DNA from: Sphingobacterium rhinopitheci
GTDB taxonomy: Bacteria; Bacteroidota; Bacteroidia; Sphingobacteriales; Sphingobacteriaceae
Length of the DNA: 64,000 nt
Direction of reading: 5' to 3'
Assembly (NCBI RefSeq): GCF_022627575.1
Contig: NZ_JADEYQ010000002.1
Location: 186,001 to 250,000 of the forward strand
Below are positions 19,378 to 29,725 of this stretch, one piece after another. Position numbers and translations under genes: made by a program. Within the stretch, counting starts at the first letter, position 1, and each line of letters opens with the position of its first letter. Under the pieces are notes generated by a model that searched no databases, was not told the origin of the DNA, and worked only from the letters and a program-made list of their open reading frames with translations.

Positions 19378-20982
19378 TTACCAACCATTATTTTGTTCTG
19401 CTCTTAATGTAGGATTTGAATCCAATTCTCTCTGAGGTATTGGCCACAAAAATTCCTTATTAGTATAAGCTACAGCTGCTTGTGAAGGTACCGTAATAGT
19501 ACTACCATCATACAATGCTGCACTTAATTGAGTCGGTAATAATTTCGCAGGTATACCATTTGCGCCATATGCTGTTTGTGCTAAACGGTGTAAATCTCCC
19601 CAGCGTTTGCCCTCACCAAAAAATTCAATTCTTCTTTCATCATATATAGCTTTTTTCAAATCACTAGGTGCTGTATTACCGTAGGAGTTTGCAACCCCAG
19701 CAGACCTATCACGAACAGCATTCAATAATTTCAATGCTTGTGCTTCATTATTTTTATACGCATATGCCTCAGATACATTCAATAATACCTCTGAATACCT
19801 GATCATAGGGCACCAATCAGAATTGTCACCAATACTTCTATATTTATAAACATATACGTATGGCCTATCCCCTACCGTCTGCTTAAAGGTTAATTCAGTT
19901 TTTCGTAAGTCAGTAGCCAACCAAAAGCTAGCATTATATAAATTAGGACTAACTCCAATTAAATCTCTACCATTCAACTCAGAAGGACTAAACATACTAG
20001 TTACAGCACCATTGACAGTTCCATTAGAAGCGACACTCTGTGCAACAGAAAAAATAGACTCACTATTATTTGAGTAATTGATAAATGGTGTCTCGGGGCT
20101 ATTCTCTAGCGCATAACCACCTATTGTAGAATTAAAAGCACCTGTAGTGGCTGAAGTTCCTAATTTCGCACCTTCAGCAATTACACCATCCATATCATTC
20201 ATATGCAATTTGACACGTGTTTTCAAAGCAATAGCAGCACCTTTAGTTGCTCTAGAAATAGATGCTGCCTTATTTGCACGTACCGTCGGCAATATAGATT
20301 CAGCTAAATCCAAATCAGCCAGCAATAAAGCATATGTACTGGCTACTGAACCACGTGTAAGATTATTTTGCTCGGCAGCAGACTCAGCCCCTGTAATAGC
20401 TTTAACCCTATAAGGAACACCCAAACTAGTAGTAGGATTATCAGAATATGGTTTACTAAAATTCAACAATAACTCATGGTGCGCCAATGCTCTTAAAAAC
20501 AATGCTTCTCCTTTATAAGGATTTCCAACACTAGCCTCTAATACTCCACTCGCAATTGCATTATCTACCCCTTCAATAATAACATTACATTGATTAATAA
20601 GTGCATACAATTGCTCCCAAATATTGACATTATTAGGAGTATTTGGGGTATACGTATTTTGATAAGTCACCTGAAAAAAGGCTTGTAAATTGACTAAATC
20701 TTCACCCCGCATATCACCCTGCTCTATAGATGCGCCACCAAAAGGATACCCTCTTTGTCCTAAAGCCGTTCCATTTAAAGGATCATATGATCCCACAGCC
20801 GCTTGCCAGTACATTCCAGAAACTGCAAGTTCAATGTTTTGTGGAGAAGTAAATGCTGTTGTCTCTGAAAGCGATGATAACGGGTTCAACTCCGTAAAAT
20901 CCTTACAGCTATAAGTAGTAAACATTAATGCTAAAGCGACAATACTCCCTGCAAATGTTTTTTGTCTATTCAAAATTTTCAT
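19378..20982 (-). CDS. SusD/RagB-family surface lipoprotein, pair 2
   Basis: 534 residues. Signal peptide with lipobox MFTTYSC followed by KDFTE, a lipoprotein surface-export type of start. The N-terminal SusD domain contains ALFLRALAHHELLLNFSKPYSDN (near residue 165). The C-terminal part contains IRYSEVLLNVSEAYAYKN, DERRIEFFGEGKRWGDLHRLAQ and FLWPIPQRELDSNPTL, all standard SusD segments. It is different in sequence from the pair 1 and pair 3 SusD proteins, so this pair probably binds another ligand. It starts 13 bases after its SusC and ends at the hairpin at 19308. Confidence 0.92.
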   Translation of the reverse strand: MKILNRQKTFAGSIVALALMFTTYSCKDFTELNPLSSLSETTAFTSPQNIELAVSGMYWQAAVGSYDPLNGTALGQRGYPFGGASIEQGDMRGEDLVNLQAFFQVTYQNTYTPNTPNNVNIWEQLYALINQCNVIIEGVDNAIASGVLEASVGNPYKGEALFLRALAHHELLLNFSKPYSDNPTTSLGVPYRVKAITGAESAAEQNNLTRGSVASTYALLLADLDLAESILPTVRANKAASISRATKGAAIALKTRVKLHMNDMDGVIAEGAKLGTSATTGAFNSTIGGYALENSPETPFINYSNNSESIFSVAQSVASNGTVNGAVTSMFSPSELNGRDLIGVSPNLYNASFWLATDLRKTELTFKQTVGDRPYVYVYKYRSIGDNSDWCPMIRYSEVLLNVSEAYAYKNNEAQALKLLNAVRDRSAGVANSYGNTAPSDLKKAIYDERRIEFFGEGKRWGDLHRLAQTAYGANGIPAKLLPTQLSAALYDGSTITVPSQAAVAYTNKEFLWPIPQRELDSNPTLRAEQNNGW

Positions 20983-20995
20983 ATTATTTATCTAT

Positions 20996-23900
20996 TTAAA
21001 AACCGACATTAATACCAAACGTAAATGTTCTAGGCACAGGATTTCCTGCATTATCCAACGCATTCTGACTATTCGTAGTATAGCTATTAGCTATTTCCGG
21101 ATCCATACCAGTATACTTGGTAAATACTAAAGCATTTTCAACATTAGCAAATACTTTAAGGTTAGTTAAATATAATTTATTCAACCATGCAGCATTCTTA
21201 AATGAATATCCTAGACCAATTGTTTTAACACGTAAAAAATTGCCATTTTCTAAAAATCTACTATTAGTGCTATTTTCCAAATTAATAGATGCTCCATACC
21301 CATAAACTAATTTGGGCACATCAGTCACTTGCCCTGGTGTAGTCCAACGATCCAACAATTCAGTACCGCCATTCTGAAACTCCATATTGTTTAATGATTC
21401 TTGTCTAGTTTGATTATACACCTTATTACCACCAGAATAAGTCAAATTAAGCACTAAATCCAGATTTTTGTATGTAAATACATTGTTGAAACCACCATAC
21501 CAAGTCGGCATTGAATTACCCAAAATTTTCTTATCAGCAGTTCCAAGTGAAGATACTTGAGAAATATCTTTAGAATTATTAGGGTCATAAACTCTATAAG
21601 AAGTAGTTCCAGCAACATTTTGAACTAAACTACCATCTGCTTTTGCAAAAATAGCATTACCATTTTCTGAATTAACACCTTTGTATTCATACCCGTAAAA
21701 TGCTCCAATTGACTCTCCTTCTCTATTTACATGAAATGTATAAGTGATATCATTACCATTTACAAGCTTTTGAATTTTGTTCTTTACAAAAGTGGCATTA
21801 AAGTTTGTATTCCATTTAAAATCTCCTTTCTCAAGAACTAAGCCGCCAAGGCTAAATTCAAAACCTTGATTATACATGGAACCCACATTTTGATTAATCA
21901 TATTACCTGGTACCCCTAACGATGGAGAAATTGGTACCGCTAAGATCATGTTGTCAATATTATTGCGGAAATAATCAGCTACAAAACTAAATCTATCATT
22001 GAAAAACCCTAAATCAACACCAAAATTTATTTTTTTACTTGTTTCAAATTTTAAATTCGGATTACCTGCTTGTGAGTAAAATATACCTGTATTGTCACCA
22101 TATATACGTGCAGAGAAAATTCCTGCATAAGGATAACTACCAATTTCAGTATTACCTACTTCAGCATAGCCCCCACGTACTTTAAATTGACTAATGACAG
22201 AGCTTGTGAAGAATTCCTCTTTTCGAATATCCCAACCTATGGATGCACCAGGAAGTAGAGCACTCTGCTTGCCATGTGGCAATGATGATATTTTATCATT
22301 TCTTAATGTTGCTGATAAAAAGTACCTATCTAACAACACATAATTTGCTCGTGCAAAAACAGAAGAAAATGCTCTTTCACTAGCTCCTCCTCCAATTAAT
22401 TGATTATTTAGAGATCCAGAGATAATGTTTTCATTCTCTGCAAAATATGTAGAAGATAAACCATAACCATGTGCAAAGAAGTTTCTTGATTTAGTCTTTT
22501 GGTATTCCAAACCTGCTATAACATCTAGTCTACTTGAACCAAAATCAACTTTATAATTCAATGTATTTTGCCAATTATATCTAAAAGAAGGTAAGTAATA
22601 CTGATATATTCTACCATTTACGGACCTACCATCACCATGTTCTGGATTCCAAAACATATAATCTTCACCAGCAATATACTGAACGGCGATCTGCGTTTTT
22701 AAATCTAAACCTTTTAAGATATTAACATTAGCAAAAGAGCTACCGTTAAAGTGTAAGGCAGAGGATTTATAAATGTTATGATCTAAAGAATATGCAATAT
22801 TAGTATAATTACCATCAATTCCACTCAAATTAGCACCACGTCCTAAAGATGAACCGTCATCCGATAAATTATATCTGCCATCTGGCCATTTTACTGGTAC
22901 ATTTGGTAAAGCTACTAATGCATTAGCTATATTTCCAGATAATGAATTTACACCATCATTAAAACCTCGATCATCAACATATGACACTTGAGTATTTAAT
23001 CCTAAAGTCACACGATCATTCAATGTTTTTTGTTCTACACGACCACGTATACCATATTTTTTCTGACTGTTACCCACAGATATACCATTAAGATCAGTAT
23101 AATTTCCAGAGAAGTAATACGATGTTTTTTCTGTGCCTCCACTCAAAGATAAACCATGATGCTGTTGAAAAGCAGTTCTTAATACGACATCTTGCCAATT
23201 TGTATTGTAAGGAACTTGAGTATCAGGATTCAACGTAGGAAAGGCTTCGGGATCCCATCCTCTTGCAGCCAATTTTTCATTAGCAATTTCAATAAATTGA
23301 TCGGCGTTTAACAAATCATACTTTTTAGAAGCTTTAGCAAAAGCAAACCAATTATCATAATTAACAGTTGGTGCACCTACTTTTCCACTTTTAGTAGTTA
23401 TTAAAATAACACCACCTGCCGCTCTAGAACCATAAATAGCTGTCGCAGCACCATCTTTCAATACTTCGACACTTTGAATATCATTAGGGTTTATGCTTGA
23501 AAGGGGATTATTGTAGAAAACACCACTTTGGTCGCCAGAAATAAATGGCACGCCGTCAACAACATATAAAGGATCTGAAGAGTTAGAAATTGAACTAATA
23601 CCTCTAATCCTTACCTTAGCTGGTTGCCCCAAAATACCTGAAGTAGTAGATGCTTGAACACCAGCAGCAAGTCCTTGTAAGCTTTTATCAAGAGAGGGTG
23701 CTGATACATTAGTAAAATCATCACCTTTAATCGACGCTATGGATCCTGTAATTTCTCTCTTCTTTTGAGAGCCATAACCAGTCACAACTACCTGATCCAA
23801 GACATTATCACTTGGTGAGAGTACTACCGTCAAAACAGACGAATTACCAATAGAAACTCTTTGTGAAGTATAACCAACGGAGGATACATTGAGAGTAGCA

Positions 23901-24100
23901 CCAGAAGGTACTGATAGTTTGAAATTACCAGACGCATCTGTTTGAGTAGCAGTAGTTGACCCGACAACAGAAATGGAAGCACCACCGATAGGTGTTCCTT
24001 CTGAAGAGGTAACTTTACCAACCACATCACGAGTTTGAGCATATGACGAGCTGGCCAAGCAAGTCACTGCAAGCATTGTAGTGAGTAACTTTTGTTTCAT
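20996..24100 (-). CDS. SusC/RagA-family TonB-dependent importer, pair 2
   Basis: 1034 residues. Signal peptide MKQKLLTTMLAVTCLASSSYAQ, CarboxypepD_reg-like domain, TonB-box-like VLDQVVVTGYG, then the plug with LGQPAKVRIRGISSISNSSD and PLYVVDGVPF, and a barrel ending TFTFGINVGF. The first ~100 residues closely match pairs 1, 3 and 4, whereas the plug and barrel are clearly divergent. It is the first gene of the pair-2 operon. No ECF sigma/anti-sigma pair is present, so regulation probably acts on the 5' leader or through a distant regulator. Confidence 0.93.
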   Translation of the reverse strand: MKQKLLTTMLAVTCLASSSYAQTRDVVGKVTSSEGTPIGGASISVVGSTTATQTDASGNFKLSVPSGATLNVSSVGYTSQRVSIGNSSVLTVVLSPSDNVLDQVVVTGYGSQKKREITGSIASIKGDDFTNVSAPSLDKSLQGLAAGVQASTTSGILGQPAKVRIRGISSISNSSDPLYVVDGVPFISGDQSGVFYNNPLSSINPNDIQSVEVLKDGAATAIYGSRAAGGVILITTKSGKVGAPTVNYDNWFAFAKASKKYDLLNADQFIEIANEKLAARGWDPEAFPTLNPDTQVPYNTNWQDVVLRTAFQQHHGLSLSGGTEKTSYYFSGNYTDLNGISVGNSQKKYGIRGRVEQKTLNDRVTLGLNTQVSYVDDRGFNDGVNSLSGNIANALVALPNVPVKWPDGRYNLSDDGSSLGRGANLSGIDGNYTNIAYSLDHNIYKSSALHFNGSSFANVNILKGLDLKTQIAVQYIAGEDYMFWNPEHGDGRSVNGRIYQYYLPSFRYNWQNTLNYKVDFGSSRLDVIAGLEYQKTKSRNFFAHGYGLSSTYFAENENIISGSLNNQLIGGGASERAFSSVFARANYVLLDRYFLSATLRNDKISSLPHGKQSALLPGASIGWDIRKEEFFTSSVISQFKVRGGYAEVGNTEIGSYPYAGIFSARIYGDNTGIFYSQAGNPNLKFETSKKINFGVDLGFFNDRFSFVADYFRNNIDNMILAVPISPSLGVPGNMINQNVGSMYNQGFEFSLGGLVLEKGDFKWNTNFNATFVKNKIQKLVNGNDITYTFHVNREGESIGAFYGYEYKGVNSENGNAIFAKADGSLVQNVAGTTSYRVYDPNNSKDISQVSSLGTADKKILGNSMPTWYGGFNNVFTYKNLDLVLNLTYSGGNKVYNQTRQESLNNMEFQNGGTELLDRWTTPGQVTDVPKLVYGYGASINLENSTNSRFLENGNFLRVKTIGLGYSFKNAAWLNKLYLTNLKVFANVENALVFTKYTGMDPEIANSYTTNSQNALDNAGNPVPRTFTFGINVGF

Positions 24101-24205
24101 AAGTTCTATGTTTAGTTAGAATTTCGTAGCCATCTTTTCATAGGATTTATAGGCTATTTAATTACAATACTAGGAAAAAAAAATGTTTTTAACATTTTTT
24201 TAACA

Positions 24206-24241
24206 CAAAAAACATAAAATTTTATTTTATGTTTTTTTTTA
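24206..24241. repeat. AT-rich inverted repeat upstream of pair-2 susC
   Basis: AAAAAACATAAAA and TTTTATGTTTTTT form a hairpin with a short T/A loop about 105-140 bases upstream of the pair-2 susC start. On the minus strand it is followed by a T-run, so it could be a leader terminator, or chance in AT-rich DNA. Confidence 0.4.
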
Positions 24242-24495
24242 CCTCGAAAAACTGAAGGAGAAAACGTTATAATTTGTAATAAAATGCGAACGACCCAAGT
24301 AGTCTTAAGTATTACTCTATTGTACCAAAAAAGGATAATATGATAAAAATCATCCTAATAAAGGTCGTTAGTATAGCACAAAGAAATATATAGAAAAACC
24401 TTGATCCAAAACTCTAAATTAATTCATAATTGAACGTACAGAATCTAATTGTAACAACAACAACCCAAATTAACATCATACAGTATAAAAGAATT

Positions 24496-24530
24496 ACAAA
24501 AAAAGGCTGCCTCTAAAAAAGAGACAGCCT
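24496..24530 (-). terminator. Hairpin terminator of the pair-3 operon
   Basis: AGGCTGCCTC pairs with GAGACAGCCT (one internal mismatch) and is followed on the minus strand by a T7 run. It lies 31 bases past the pair-3 susD stop. Confidence 0.85.
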
Positions 24531-24560
24531 GTTGATAGCTATAATAATACAATAAAACTA

Positions 24561-26024
24561 TTATTGTGGATTATTTGGTAATATTTCAGGATTCGCATCC
24601 ACCTCTGCTTGCGGAATCATAAATAAAAATCTATTGTCCCCAGCTGGGATATCGAATTTACCATACGTAGCGTGGTTTGAGCCTGTATAATTTCTTACTA
24701 CACCTTTTTTAAGACGTTTCAAATCAAACCAAGCGAAACCTTCTGCCCAAAGTTCGATTCGTTTTTGAAGAATAATTTCATCAATCAAGTCCGCACCTGT
24801 TTTTGAAGACCGTACGTAATCTTGAGCCCTAGTTTTAGTAATTTCATACAATACATCTTTAGCTTGCTCTTCTTTTCCAGATCTTGCTAAAGCTTCAGCT
24901 TCAATATAATACATTGCAGCAGATCTTAAGTAAATATAATCCCCCGCGGTTCTACCTACTGTCAAATCTCTAAACTTGAAACTCACATAAGGTCCATACT
25001 TAACAGACTCATTACCTACAGTATAAACTACACTATCAGGTCCAGCATACATATTTTTACGAATGTCTTTAGGCGACATCGCATCATACAAACGCTTATC
25101 AATAGTAATATTTCCCCCTTCAGCATAACCCACATTTGTATTATCAAAATGAGAATAGAAATTGGCTACGAAAGTTGTTAATTCAGCATTCAAATCTGCT
25201 CCCCACATAGTTTCATTTTGCTTAATATCATAGAAACCATTCTGCCAAGCGGCCGCATTCAATAATTCATAGTTAGCACGTGCTAAATTAGCATACTTAG
25301 CTGCTTCTTCATATTTACCCATCTCTAAATAAACATCAGCCAAGAAACCTTGCGCTACACTTTTATCAATCATTTCCAGATTGGCACCCCTATTATAACC
25401 ATCTAACGCTATTACTGCATCCTCTAGATCCGCTTGTACTTGAGCATACACTTCAGCAACAGTATTTCTTTTATTGGACAATTCAGCTGCATTAATAGGG
25501 ACAGATAGTGCTGACTCATTACCTACGTATGTAGGTCCATATATACGCGCCAACATAAAATGAAAGTAACCTCTTAATGCCAAAGCCTGACCACGAATAG
25601 CCTTCAAATCACTATTATCTGTATTCTCAGCAATACTATTAATAATAATATTAGCATTTTTGATCTGTGTATAATAGGTAAGCCAAGGCATATGTGCTCT
25701 TGAATTCGTCATCACACGACCAGTATAGTTATAGTTGAAACCTCCCCAGTTTAGGTTTACCATGATTACATCGTTACCCATCAAGTCCATCACAGATAAG
25801 ATAGACTTATGACCATAATCCTCATGCCCTGCATAACCAGTAATACCATATGATCTCAAACTTCCAAAAATACCTTTCAATGTTCCCATTGTAGCTGCAG
25901 AAGATGAACCTAATTGCTCAGAATTAATTGTAGATTGTGGATCTACATTTAAGTAATCTTTTGAACAAGAGCTTAATAAAGCGCCTACTAAAAGAAATGA
26001 ATATATAATTTTATTTTTTTTCAT
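24561..26024 (-). CDS. SusD/RagB-family surface lipoprotein, pair 3
   Basis: 487 residues with lipobox GALLSSC followed by SKDY. It is a close paralogue of the pair-1 SusD and the two align almost without gaps; for example both carry ALRGYFHFMLARIYGPTYVG or its near twin, and both end FMIPQAEVDANPEILPNNPQ. The C-terminal signature is KRIELWAEGFAWFDLKRLKK. It should form the surface lid of the SusC encoded 5 bases upstream. The near-identical length and spacing to pair 1 shows that the whole operon was duplicated; pair 2 lies between the two copies. Confidence 0.92.
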   Translation of the reverse strand: MKKNKIIYSFLLVGALLSSCSKDYLNVDPQSTINSEQLGSSSAATMGTLKGIFGSLRSYGITGYAGHEDYGHKSILSVMDLMGNDVIMVNLNWGGFNYNYTGRVMTNSRAHMPWLTYYTQIKNANIIINSIAENTDNSDLKAIRGQALALRGYFHFMLARIYGPTYVGNESALSVPINAAELSNKRNTVAEVYAQVQADLEDAVIALDGYNRGANLEMIDKSVAQGFLADVYLEMGKYEEAAKYANLARANYELLNAAAWQNGFYDIKQNETMWGADLNAELTTFVANFYSHFDNTNVGYAEGGNITIDKRLYDAMSPKDIRKNMYAGPDSVVYTVGNESVKYGPYVSFKFRDLTVGRTAGDYIYLRSAAMYYIEAEALARSGKEEQAKDVLYEITKTRAQDYVRSSKTGADLIDEIILQKRIELWAEGFAWFDLKRLKKGVVRNYTGSNHATYGKFDIPAGDNRFLFMIPQAEVDANPEILPNNPQ

Positions 26025-26029
26025 TATTA

Positions 26030-29000
26030 TTAGAATTTAATACTTAGACCTAAAGAAATACTTCTCAATAATGAATAACTATTTAATGTCAAACCGTTAT
26101 TAGAAGCGCCACCCAGTTGCATCATTCTAGGATCTAAACCCTGACGTTTAGAAATCATAAAGAGATTATTACCCATCAAACTTACACGTGCATTCTTAAT
26201 ACCAATTCTTTCGAATGTACTATTTGAAAGATCGTAGTTTATCCCAACATTCTCTAAACTTAGGTAGTTAGCAGATATTAAAAACATATCAGAAGTACCA
26301 TACTGTGTCTTATCTACACTAGACAACATAGGCATGGAAGCACTTGTATTTTCTGGTGTCCAAGTATTGTAAATATCTTTATGATAGTTAGCACCAGAAT
26401 TACCCATACCTGTACCTTCAGAGAAAAGACCTTGATACACATTATCATAAATATAACCACCTAATTGATAAGCAAATCCAGCATTAAATGATATTTTCTT
26501 GTAAGCTACATCAAATCCAAAACCACCATACACATCAGGGTTTGCAGATTTATCGCTTAAGAACTGCGTAGCCGAAGAGTGCGTTTGTGTAGTAGTTTTT
26601 TCACCCGTAGAAATACCTGTGATAGCATCTTTTTCGCCTACATACCAAGACCCCATACCAGTAGCTTTATCTACTTCAGCAAATTCTCTCATATAGTATG
26701 TATATGCACTTTGCCCTTCCACAAATCTAAATACACCAGATACAAATGGCTGAGGTAATCGAGTAATTTTGTTCTTATAGTGCGTAGCATTAGCCCACAA
26801 ATTCAAATTCCAATCTTCCGTTCTAATTACATCACCGCTAATAGCAATCTCAATACCCGTATTCTTCATATCACCGATGTTTTTAGATATCGCTGGTATA
26901 CCTGAAGAAGGTGCTTGTGGGAAATTGAATAACATATCCGAAACTTTACGTGTAAAGAATTCAAAATCTACATTTAATCTATTATTAAACATTCCTAATT
27001 CAAAACCAGTATTGAAATTCTTCGAAACTTCCCACTTCAAATCTTTTGTACCTGTATATACTTGACGAATAGAAGGATTTCCATCAGCATCAGCTGTTAT
27101 CTCATATTGATCCATATACGGCGTATAGTTACGTCCATATCCAAAGTGAGATCTATGATCCATATTTACGTAACCTGGGTAGAATAAATTATCGTTACCT
27201 TGCTCCCCATAACTTACTTTGATCTTCAATTTAGAAATTGCCTCAACATCAGACATAAAAGCTTCGTTAGATACATTCCATGCTGCCCCTAAGCCATAGA
27301 AATTTCCCCACCTATGATCCGTATGAAACACAGAAGACCCATCTCTTCTAAAAGAAGCATTAAAATAATATCTATTTGAATAGTTGTAATTTACTTTAGA
27401 CAAGAATCCTTCTACTTTATAGATATCTTCATAACCATTCAAAGCGCTAAATTTACTTGCATTGGACAAGAAAACTTCATCAGGAATCACGATGTTAGTT
27501 TTAGATCCTGACAACATTTTATTAGAATAATCCGCTGTCTCATGACCAACCATAACACCAACAGTATGCTTACCAAAATCTTTATTGAAGTTTAATATTT
27601 GTTGGTTAGTCAATGTCTGCGTATTTGAAATTGCATTTGTGATCGTACCACCGTATGCAAATCCATCACCACCTACACCAGTTGTATAGCGAAGTCTATT
27701 ACTAGATTGGTAATCATAGCCTATATTATACGTAAAATTAAAGTACTGTAAGAAATCAAATGAAGCATATGCTCTTAAGCCTACGTTTTTATTATCATTA
27801 TTTTGTACGTTCAACAATGTAGTCGCGTACGGGTTCATATTTGTAATATACGGTCTAGAAGAAGGTGATCCATCCGGATTGATAGTCTCTCCCTTACCCC
27901 AATCATATACATCAGAACCGTTAGAATTTGTAATTCTATTACCTTGTTCATCTCTCGCAAAAATTGGATATATAGGCGCTAGATTTCTACTCCAAGAAAA
28001 CAAATTCGAATATGTACCTGAATCTTTACCAGCCTGAGGATCTTTTGCTTTCGTACTTGCAAAGTTTACATTTGAACCGATCTTCACAAAGCTATAAGGA
28101 CGAAATTCTATATTAGCTCTTGTTGATATTCTATCAAAGCCAGAGTTGATTACATAACCTTCGTCGTTCAAATAACTACCCGATAAAAAAGTAGATACTT
28201 TATCGTTAGCATAAGCAAGATTTAATGAGTTTTCTTGACGGATGCTATTATCAAACAAATAATTGTTCCAATCGTCGTGATACATTACTTTAGCATCAGG
28301 ATTAATCAAACCAGTAGCTGGATCAATAATATTAGCATTAGGCACATTAAAGATATTAATTCCTAAATCTTTAACTAATCCATCAGATGCAGATTGACGT
28401 GCTACAGCATCTGACTTACCCGATACAATTTCACCTAAACGTAACCTATTCCATCTCAATTGGTAATATTCAGAAGGGTCAGTTATATAATCATAATCCT
28501 TAATGGCTCTTGAATTAAAACCCGTACGATTTTCAAAATTAATATCTACACCATCTCTATTTTTACCTTTTTTGGTTGTAATGATAATTACACCATTAGC
28601 TCCTCTACTACCATACAAAGCATTGGCAGAGGCATCTTTTAAAAAGGACATTTCTTCAATATCTTGGGAAGAAATAGAAGCGATATCTCCATTGAATGGA
28701 ACACCATCTACAACGTACAAAGGCTCATTGGATGATGAAATTGACCCCAATCCTCTAAAACGTACTGTTGCTGACGAACCTGGTTGACCAGTAGTAGAAC
28801 GAATCTGAACACCCCCAACTTTACCAGCCAATGACTGAACAACGTTAGCAGATTGTACTTGTTCCAAATCTTTAGCTTTTAATGTAGAAATAGACCCCGC
28901 GATAGATTCTTTCTTTTGCGTTCCGTAAGCCGTTACTACAACCTCATCCAATGCATTATCTTCAGGCTTTAAGCTTATAGATAATACAGATGCATTTCCT

Positions 29001-29251
29001 ACATGCACACGTTGTGCTGTAAATCCTAAGTAAGAGACATTAAGCGTAGCACCAGGATTAACATTTAAAGTGAAATTTCCGGCTGCATCAGTCTGTGTAG
29101 CAGTAGAAGAACCCACTACTGATACAGAAGCACCTGAAATAGGCTTACCATCTGCAGCTGTTACTTTTCCACTCACTTGACGATCTTGCGCATATGACGA
29201 TGTAGCGATACATGCAAGCGCAAACATTGAACTGAGTAATTTTTGTTTCAT
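26030..29251 (-). CDS. SusC/RagA-family TonB-dependent importer, pair 3
   Basis: 1073 residues, one fewer than its pair-1 paralogue. Signal peptide MKQKLLSSMFALACIATSSYAQ, CarboxypepD_reg-like domain, TonB-box-like ALDEVVVTAYG, plug with ATVRFRGLGSISSSNEP and LYVVDGVPFN, barrel ending SISLGLSIKF. Most barrel segments match pair 1 (for example GYVINSGFDRI and SYGEQGNDNLFYPGYV), so both probably take related ligands. A good promoter (TTG, 20-base spacer, TATGTTTG) lies at 29422-29452, giving a 5' leader of about 165 bases, long enough for post-transcriptional control. Confidence 0.94.
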   Translation of the reverse strand: MKQKLLSSMFALACIATSSYAQDRQVSGKVTAADGKPISGASVSVVGSSTATQTDAAGNFTLNVNPGATLNVSYLGFTAQRVHVGNASVLSISLKPEDNALDEVVVTAYGTQKKESIAGSISTLKAKDLEQVQSANVVQSLAGKVGGVQIRSTTGQPGSSATVRFRGLGSISSSNEPLYVVDGVPFNGDIASISSQDIEEMSFLKDASANALYGSRGANGVIIITTKKGKNRDGVDINFENRTGFNSRAIKDYDYITDPSEYYQLRWNRLRLGEIVSGKSDAVARQSASDGLVKDLGINIFNVPNANIIDPATGLINPDAKVMYHDDWNNYLFDNSIRQENSLNLAYANDKVSTFLSGSYLNDEGYVINSGFDRISTRANIEFRPYSFVKIGSNVNFASTKAKDPQAGKDSGTYSNLFSWSRNLAPIYPIFARDEQGNRITNSNGSDVYDWGKGETINPDGSPSSRPYITNMNPYATTLLNVQNNDNKNVGLRAYASFDFLQYFNFTYNIGYDYQSSNRLRYTTGVGGDGFAYGGTITNAISNTQTLTNQQILNFNKDFGKHTVGVMVGHETADYSNKMLSGSKTNIVIPDEVFLSNASKFSALNGYEDIYKVEGFLSKVNYNYSNRYYFNASFRRDGSSVFHTDHRWGNFYGLGAAWNVSNEAFMSDVEAISKLKIKVSYGEQGNDNLFYPGYVNMDHRSHFGYGRNYTPYMDQYEITADADGNPSIRQVYTGTKDLKWEVSKNFNTGFELGMFNNRLNVDFEFFTRKVSDMLFNFPQAPSSGIPAISKNIGDMKNTGIEIAISGDVIRTEDWNLNLWANATHYKNKITRLPQPFVSGVFRFVEGQSAYTYYMREFAEVDKATGMGSWYVGEKDAITGISTGEKTTTQTHSSATQFLSDKSANPDVYGGFGFDVAYKKISFNAGFAYQLGGYIYDNVYQGLFSEGTGMGNSGANYHKDIYNTWTPENTSASMPMLSSVDKTQYGTSDMFLISANYLSLENVGINYDLSNSTFERIGIKNARVSLMGNNLFMISKRQGLDPRMMQLGGASNNGLTLNSYSLLRSISLGLSIKF

Positions 29252-29421
29252 GTTTATTTATAAGTGTTTGTATAATTCATAAGTAGGTTGTAACAACAAC
29301 CGGATATCCAACCTTATGCCTAACAGTCGTATATAACCGTATAGCCATAAAGAAATAACCTTTAGATAATTTGAAGAGTATAAATTGGATTAGTAGCGCA
29401 CCTATCTATTCAATAGGATCG

Positions 29422-29452
29422 CAAACATATGCATAAAAAGTATTCGTTACAA
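29422..29452 (-). promoter_or_regulatory. Promoter of the pair-3 susCD operon
   Basis: On the minus strand TTG (29450-29452), a 20-base spacer and TATGTTTG (29422-29429) match the Bacteroidota -33/-7 consensus in both sequence and spacing. Confidence 0.62.
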
Positions 29453-29663
29453 CTATTTTAAAGAAAACAGATATTTATTGATTAAAACTCAAAAATTACC
29501 GGAAAATATTAAATCTTTTAAAGTGGCAAATTTTCTTACTTATTTTAACAAACACTTAACATTCAAAATTAAATTCCAAAATTAAACAAATGATAAAATT
29601 AAATTTTTTTTTCAATAAGAATACATAATTTCAGCAGAACAAACATTGGCTTTGGCAGAATTA

Positions 29664-29697
29664 AATAAAAAAAGCCGCCTCCAACGGAGACGGCCTT
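29664..29697 (-). terminator. Hairpin terminator of the pair-4 operon
   Basis: GCCGCCTCC pairs with GGAGACGGC (one mismatch) around AAC, followed on the minus strand by TTTTTTTATTT. It lies about 30 bases past the pair-4 susD stop. Confidence 0.85.
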
Positions 29698-29725
29698 AAT
29701 ACATTTATTTTATTAAATATTACTA

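Larger units (their letters stand above)
24101..24560. other. Intergenic spacer between pair 2 and pair 3 operons
   Basis: 460 AT-rich bases without a coding frame. On the side of the pair-2 susC a minus-strand TAGTATTG near 24163-24170 could be a degenerate -7 box. An AT-only inverted repeat occupies about 24206-24241, and the pair-3 terminator sits at 24504-24530. Nothing else is recognisable. Confidence 0.6.
29252..29725. other. Intergenic spacer with pair-3 leader and pair-4 terminator
   Basis: 474 bases. It holds the pair-3 5' leader (about 29252-29416) with a small hairpin at 29286-29301 (GGTTGT/ACAACC), the promoter at 29422-29452, a highly AT-rich middle with no visible gene, and the pair-4 terminator at 29671-29697. 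Confidence 0.6.
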
